DNA of 17,694 nt from Verrucomicrobia bacterium UBA1412 (lineage in GTDB: Bacteria; Verrucomicrobiota; Verrucomicrobiia; Limisphaerales; UBA1412): contig DBPU01000012.1 in the NCBI GenBank assembly GCA_002305615.1, positions 469 through 18,162 of the forward strand, given 5' to 3'. A program made the translations under genes and the position numbers. This document shows positions 13,721-17,694 of this stretch, piece by piece. Numbering within the stretch: position 1 is the first letter of the stretch; every line of letters starts with the position of its first letter. The notes beneath the pieces are model-generated. The model made no database searches. It was not told where the DNA came from and was given only the letters and a program-made list of their open reading frames with translations.

Positions 13721-16700
13721 ATTCTGAAATACAGACCCTCTTGCGCTTCAAGGAAGAGAGGATTATCGGCTCGCATGATGATCAGTTGATTTCCATTTTT
13801 CAGAGCCACGACCTCTTCCCAGATAATGGGCTCGGCCAGCGAGGTGGTCGCCTGCACATTGTAGGTACCTGCAAGATCGTTCAATTGGATGACGAAAGCA
13901 TCCGCTCTCATTTCGTAGCCCGTAATCGTGACGACATCCACCGAGGGTAGATAATTGCTGCTACCCGGGGAAGCGGTCGTCGGGAAGGAGACGATTTCAG
14001 TATCGCCATCGGGTAAACGTCCCTCGGAGACTCCCTGAATTTGCGGGCCGAAAACAACGCTGTCGATCAACACCCCGATCGGAGAAAAGAGACCGAGGGA
14101 TTCACCCGTTCTTTTCAGTGCAAAACCTGCATGATTTTTCCCTGCCGTAATTTCTCCGGTCGCGAAGAAAAGGGCAAACCCCGATTCCACGCTTCCGATA
14201 AATGAGAGCGGTGCAATGGGCGACTTGAATGGATTGAGCAGATCATCCGAGAGATAAAGTCCACCCAGTGCAACGGGTGATGAACCGGAATTGTAAATTT
14301 CGAGCCAGTCATCCCCCTTCGTCGGAGAAGCCATCCATTCATTGATGCGTAAGAGCGAAGGATCGCCCAATGTCGCTTTTTGATTGGATTCTCCCGAGGT
14401 CGGGATATTCAGTGCCCATTGCCCCATTCCATCGGGAGCTCTGCCGATCGAATAACCGGCGGTTTGCAAACCATATTGGACCGCATCTATCAACCCGCCG
14501 CCGTTCTCCTTCGTGTTGAAAATGTACAAGCCTTTACCCTCCGTCGAGAGAGGAATCGTGATGCTGAGCTCCGTAGGAGAAGGAGTCACGCCCACACAGG
14601 GTAGCTTCAGGAATGATTTTGAATTCAGGAGCGTATTGGTCGGGAACATCCATTTATAGGGAGCCGCCGGATCATCGGTGAAACCGACGTTGGATAAATC
14701 GATCGGATAATCCGAGGGATTATAGAATTCGACATAATCCGCTGCACTCCCAAGGGACATCACTTCATTGAGCTGAACCACACTCGCGCTTGAGGCGACG
14801 ATGTTGGTGGTCAGTTGTGAGGCGGTCATCGCCATACCCCAAACGAAATCGGTGCTGCCTTCGTTGACCTGGTGAACTTCGGCTGCAATCACATTTTCTC
14901 CCTGATTGAGAGAGATGCCTTTCAAAGTGACACTCTCCTCGTCAGCGTTGCCGACGCCTGTGCCTGCGAATGTTTCATATAAAGGAACGCCCGGAGGCAT
15001 TCTATTCGTGTAAATGGGCGCGCCGTTCAGATAAATAACGGCACCATCATCCAGCACGGTCGTGATGTCCAATATGGCATCGGTCAGACTCTTCTCCATC
15101 GTGAAAGAAGTTCTGAAATAGTAGGTCGATCTGCCGAGTGTCATCGGGGTCTGCAAACCGGGTGAGGGTAGGGAGGAACTTTCCACGCCCAGGAGCCCGG
15201 GGCCGCTCATCCATTGAGAGTCATCATACTGCGTGCTCATCCAGTCGATTCCGTCGAGGCTGCCCTCCTGGTAATAGCGCCACTGATCTCCCAGGGCTAA
15301 CAAGGGGAAGGAGTCTGAGATGACAACAGTACTTTCATTACCCCCGGATTCCATATTCGGATAGCCGGGCGTGGGCTGGCTGAAAGAGACGATCCTGTCA
15401 CTCCCATCCGGTGAGCGTCCCTCAGAAATATTGGTGAATTGGCTTCCGTACTGAACCCGATCGATGACGTTAGAATCGGAATCGGAAAGCAGGATGATTC
15501 CCATTTCCGCGTTCAATTTGAAGGGAAGATGATCCACTCCCAGCTGAGGTTTCTCATCCGCATAAAAGAGTATCCGGCTGCCGGCAGCGACGAAGCTCAG
15601 CTCCGGGACGCGATAGTGCATGGGAGAACCGGCGGAATTTGATAGATAACATCCTCCAAAATTGATGGGCTGAGAGGTCCTGTTATAGAGCTCAATGAAG
15701 CTCTCGGGCATGATAAAATTCCCGTCGCACATCCACTCATTGATACATAATCCGGCGGCGGAGCTTAGCGGAATCTGCTCATTGGCCGCACCGAAAGATG
15801 GCACACAGAGTGTCCAGGCCGATTCATTAATTCTGCCTAAAGTATAGTTTGCCGCCTGAATCCCGTAGGAGACGCTATCGAGGAGTTTTCCACCATGATC
15901 TGCAGCACCATGAAGGTAGAGATTTCCTCCGTGCTTTTTGAGTTCAAAGCCCAGAGAGTCATAATCTCCAACTCTGGAAAAACCACCCTCCAGAACGATG
16001 AATTCACCGGCTCCCAACACCGTGTTCTCGGGGAAGGTGTACCAGTGAGGAATATCGAGCGAGGTGGTCAAGCCCATGCCGGAAAGATCCGCCGGTGCCG
16101 TCCCGAAATTAAAAAGCTCGACCCTGCTGTGAATTTTTCTTCCGGAGACATCGATAACCCCATCATCCGTCGAAATCTCGTTGATACGTACAGTGACCTC
16201 TGAGAGCGGATCGTACTGAGAATCGACGGTCCAGGTCGCGGAACGGGTGATGCACAAGGGTCCCCACAATTCGGGGTCATTCTGATAAAAGCCGACATCG
16301 CTTTTTCCAATGACCTCCACGTAATGGGGTCCATCCTGCAGGTCATTTATCTCGATGGGGGTATGGCTCGAATACTCCTGGCTCCATTCTCCGCCATCCA
16401 ATCTCCAGCGATAATGCGTAAAGCCTGAACCCAGGGGGAAATCGGGAAGGTTCAGAGATTCTTCGATAATGAGGGGTCCGACATGGAATGTCGCACTCTT
16501 CTCATTCGTGATTTTATTGGGTGCGGGCGACAGATAAATTCCGCGTCCGACAACCGCTCCCATATCCGCGCCGTAGATGCCTGTTTTAATCGCAGGAGAA
16601 ATGGGGTTTAGGCTTAGCCAATCCCACATGACTTGCGCCTGATCGAAGTTCTCGAAAAATGTTTCCTCGAGAACCGGAACATGTTTGAAAACGGGATCAA

Positions 16701-17694
16701 TCAACTTGTTATTTCCGCCGGGGCCGGTCCAGGCCATGGGGAGGATATTGTTCGTAAAAGTGACCCGGCTGAAAGCGGGATCGTAATCGCGGACCAATTG
16801 TTCGATATTAACGATAATGTTGCCTTCCAAATAACATCCTTTGCCGTATTCGGCGTTAGGGTCTGCCAGGTTAATCACGCCGGATTCCGAATCGCCGCCG
16901 CCTTCTTTGGTGGAATGCACGATCGTATTGCCGATCGCCGTATAGTAATTACCTATCTTCGCCGTGATGGCACTGTCGCAATCGTAGAAGATATTTTTAA
17001 TGACGGTGATTTCAGAGGTGCCATAAGTTCCCCTGACGCCGCCGGAAACCGCAGATGAGCTGTTGCCTGTCGAGGGTCCCTGATGCGCATGTAAAAAGAT
17101 ATTGCCTTCGACCCAAGCATCGGCTCCATCCAAATCCAGGATATCGTCTTCGGAGCCAAAAAAGACATTGTTGATGAATTGAACCAGCGGCTCGGAAGCG
17201 CCGCGGTCTCCTCCCGTGTAATCAACCGTATCATTGTAGCCCCTGGGCATGCCGAAAAAACAATTCCGGAAAATTCCCCGACCGCCTTCCTTAATTCCTC
17301 TATCCCCGTGGACCGGCTCGAAAGTCGAGCCAGCTTCTACATTGGGAAAGAAGCAGCCATCCACGAGAAATGAGGAATCCTCCACACTCAGATACGGCCG
17401 CCTGTTATTGGCAAATATCGTATTTTCCAATCTCAGTGTACCTCCGTCTACCTCGATACAGGTCGACGCATTATTATGAAAATAGGCATACGATATAACC
17501 GTTTCAGGTGAACCGACCGAACCAAAAATCTTAACGCCGCCCCAACGGGTGGTGACTCCCGGCTCGGACAGGAAGGAAACCATTTTACCTTTCTCGCCTT
17601 CCACCTTCAGGATTCCGCCATCCTGGACGATCAGGTCAAGGCTCGGATTCATATAGACGGTCGTCCCGGCTTCAATTCGCAGTGTAACGCCGGC
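13711..17694 (-). CDS. Giant beta-helix and lamin-tail-domain surface protein, N-terminus missing (partial)
   Basis: 1,327 residues to the window edge, with no start in view: the frame continues upstream of the Met codon at 17652 as AGVTLRIEAGTTVY, the usual entry of a right-handed beta-helix. Numbered from that Met: beta-helix with NNIF/GNTI/GNII-type rungs (1-370), Ig-like domain with YRWRLDGGEWS and DGPHYVEV (about 377-480), lamin-tail domains (about 488-625 and 634-767), a jelly-roll domain (about 780-945; WRYYQEGS, DDGAVIYLNG, GENVIAAEVHQ), two more lamin-tail domains (about 958-1090 and 1101-1235), and a final beta domain ending YFRIYR. Lamin-tail copies share RINEW, WLEIYN/FIELYN and SVSYG/RVQYG blocks followed by GR..DG. 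Such proteins are exported, often with CotH-like parts; here function and anchoring are unknown, and a signal peptide or CotH part may lie beyond the window. Confidence 0.88.
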   Translation of the reverse strand, partial: AGVTLRIEAGTTVYMNPSLDLIVQDGGILKVEGEKGKMVSFLSEPGVTTRWGGVKIFGSVGSPETVISYAYFHNNASTCIEVDGGTLRLENTIFANNRRPYLSVEDSSFLVDGCFFPNVEAGSTFEPVHGDRGIKEGGRGIFRNCFFGMPRGYNDTVDYTGGDRGASEPLVQFINNVFFGSEDDILDLDGADAWVEGNIFLHAHQGPSTGNSSSAVSGGVRGTYGTSEITVIKNIFYDCDSAITAKIGNYYTAIGNTIVHSTKEGGGDSESGVINLADPNAEYGKGCYLEGNIIVNIEQLVRDYDPAFSRVTFTNNILPMAWTGPGGNNKLIDPVFKHVPVLEETFFENFDQAQVMWDWLSLNPISPAIKTGIYGADMGAVVGRGIYLSPAPNKITNEKSATFHVGPLIIEESLNLPDFPLGSGFTHYRWRLDGGEWSQEYSSHTPIEINDLQDGPHYVEVIGKSDVGFYQNDPELWGPLCITRSATWTVDSQYDPLSEVTVRINEISTDDGVIDVSGRKIHSRVELFNFGTAPADLSGMGLTTSLDIPHWYTFPENTVLGAGEFIVLEGGFSRVGDYDSLGFELKKHGGNLYLHGAADHGGKLLDSVSYGIQAANYTLGRINESAWTLCVPSFGAANEQIPLSSAAGLCINEWMCDGNFIMPESFIELYNRTSQPINFGGCYLSNSAGSPMHYRVPELSFVAAGSRILFYADEKPQLGVDHLPFKLNAEMGIILLSDSDSNVIDRVQYGSQFTNISEGRSPDGSDRIVSFSQPTPGYPNMESGGNESTVVISDSFPLLALGDQWRYYQEGSLDGIDWMSTQYDDSQWMSGPGLLGVESSSLPSPGLQTPMTLGRSTYYFRTSFTMEKSLTDAILDITTVLDDGAVIYLNGAPIYTNRMPPGVPLYETFAGTGVGNADEESVTLKGISLNQGENVIAAEVHQVNEGSTDFVWGMAMTASQLTTNIVASSASVVQLNEVMSLGSAADYVEFYNPSDYPIDLSNVGFTDDPAAPYKWMFPTNTLLNSKSFLKLPCVGVTPSPTELSITIPLSTEGKGLYIFNTKENGGGLIDAVQYGLQTAGYSIGRAPDGMGQWALNIPTSGESNQKATLGDPSLLRINEWMASPTKGDDWLEIYNSGSSPVALGGLYLSDDLLNPFKSPIAPLSFIGSVESGFALFFATGEITAGKNHAGFALKRTGESLGLFSPIGVLIDSVVFGPQIQGVSEGRLPDGDTEIVSFPTTASPGSSNYLPSVDVVTITGYEMRADAFVIQLNDLAGTYNVQATTSLAEPIIWEEVVALKNGNQLIIMRADNPLFLEAQEGLYFRIYR

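Overview
The window is bacterial, dense and single-copy-gene like. It suggests a free-living or gut/soil polysaccharide degrader of the PVC group (Verrucomicrobiota, Lentisphaerota or Kiritimatiellota). The reasons are a very large secreted protein with several lamin-tail domains ending in a YFRIYR-type tail, an NPCBM-GH36 enzyme next to a GH127 enzyme, a GxxExxY gene embedded in GAACCACGAAT repeats, and few clear Shine-Dalgarno sites. This placement is inference; no rRNA or other marker is present.

Layout. 1-1052: xylose isomerase (minus strand), cut at the window edge, where a 34-bp perfect palindrome replaces the expected protein sequence. 1232-2659: RtcB RNA ligase (plus strand) behind a near-consensus promoter. 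2696-5264: a PurF-like phosphoribosyltransferase without the catalytic N-terminal cysteine, and a long-chain polyprenyl diphosphate synthase (minus strand). 5364-7090: a repeat-rich stretch with three copies of a GAACCACGAAT palindromic repeat, a fragment of a second GH127 gene, an EamA-type transporter, and a small GxxExxY PD-(D/E)XK protein whose start codon lies inside a repeat. 7097-11606: two secreted glycosidases on the minus strand, GH127 (beta-L-arabinofuranosidase family) and NPCBM-GH36 (alpha-galactosidase). 11679-11805: a fourth repeat cluster. 11844-13643: an A/T-richer island between 23-bp exact direct repeats, holding a translationally coupled pair: a T5orf172-type GIY-YIG protein with an extra C-terminal domain, and a BRO-N-Fic fusion. 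13649-13720: a decayed piece of a second BRO-N gene. 13711-17694: a giant beta-helix/lamin-tail surface protein (minus strand) running off the window.

How the parts fit. XylA, GH36 and GH127 are compatible with use of plant hemicellulose or arabinogalactan side chains, but they are not one operon: each glycosidase appears to have its own promoter. The most unusual parts are the GIY-YIG/BRO-N-Fic cassette with its direct repeats and duplicated 25-bp hairpin, and the repeat-bounded GxxExxY unit, which looks like a small mobile element with solo-repeat relatives nearby. No transposase, integrase, tRNA, rRNA or CRISPR array was seen.
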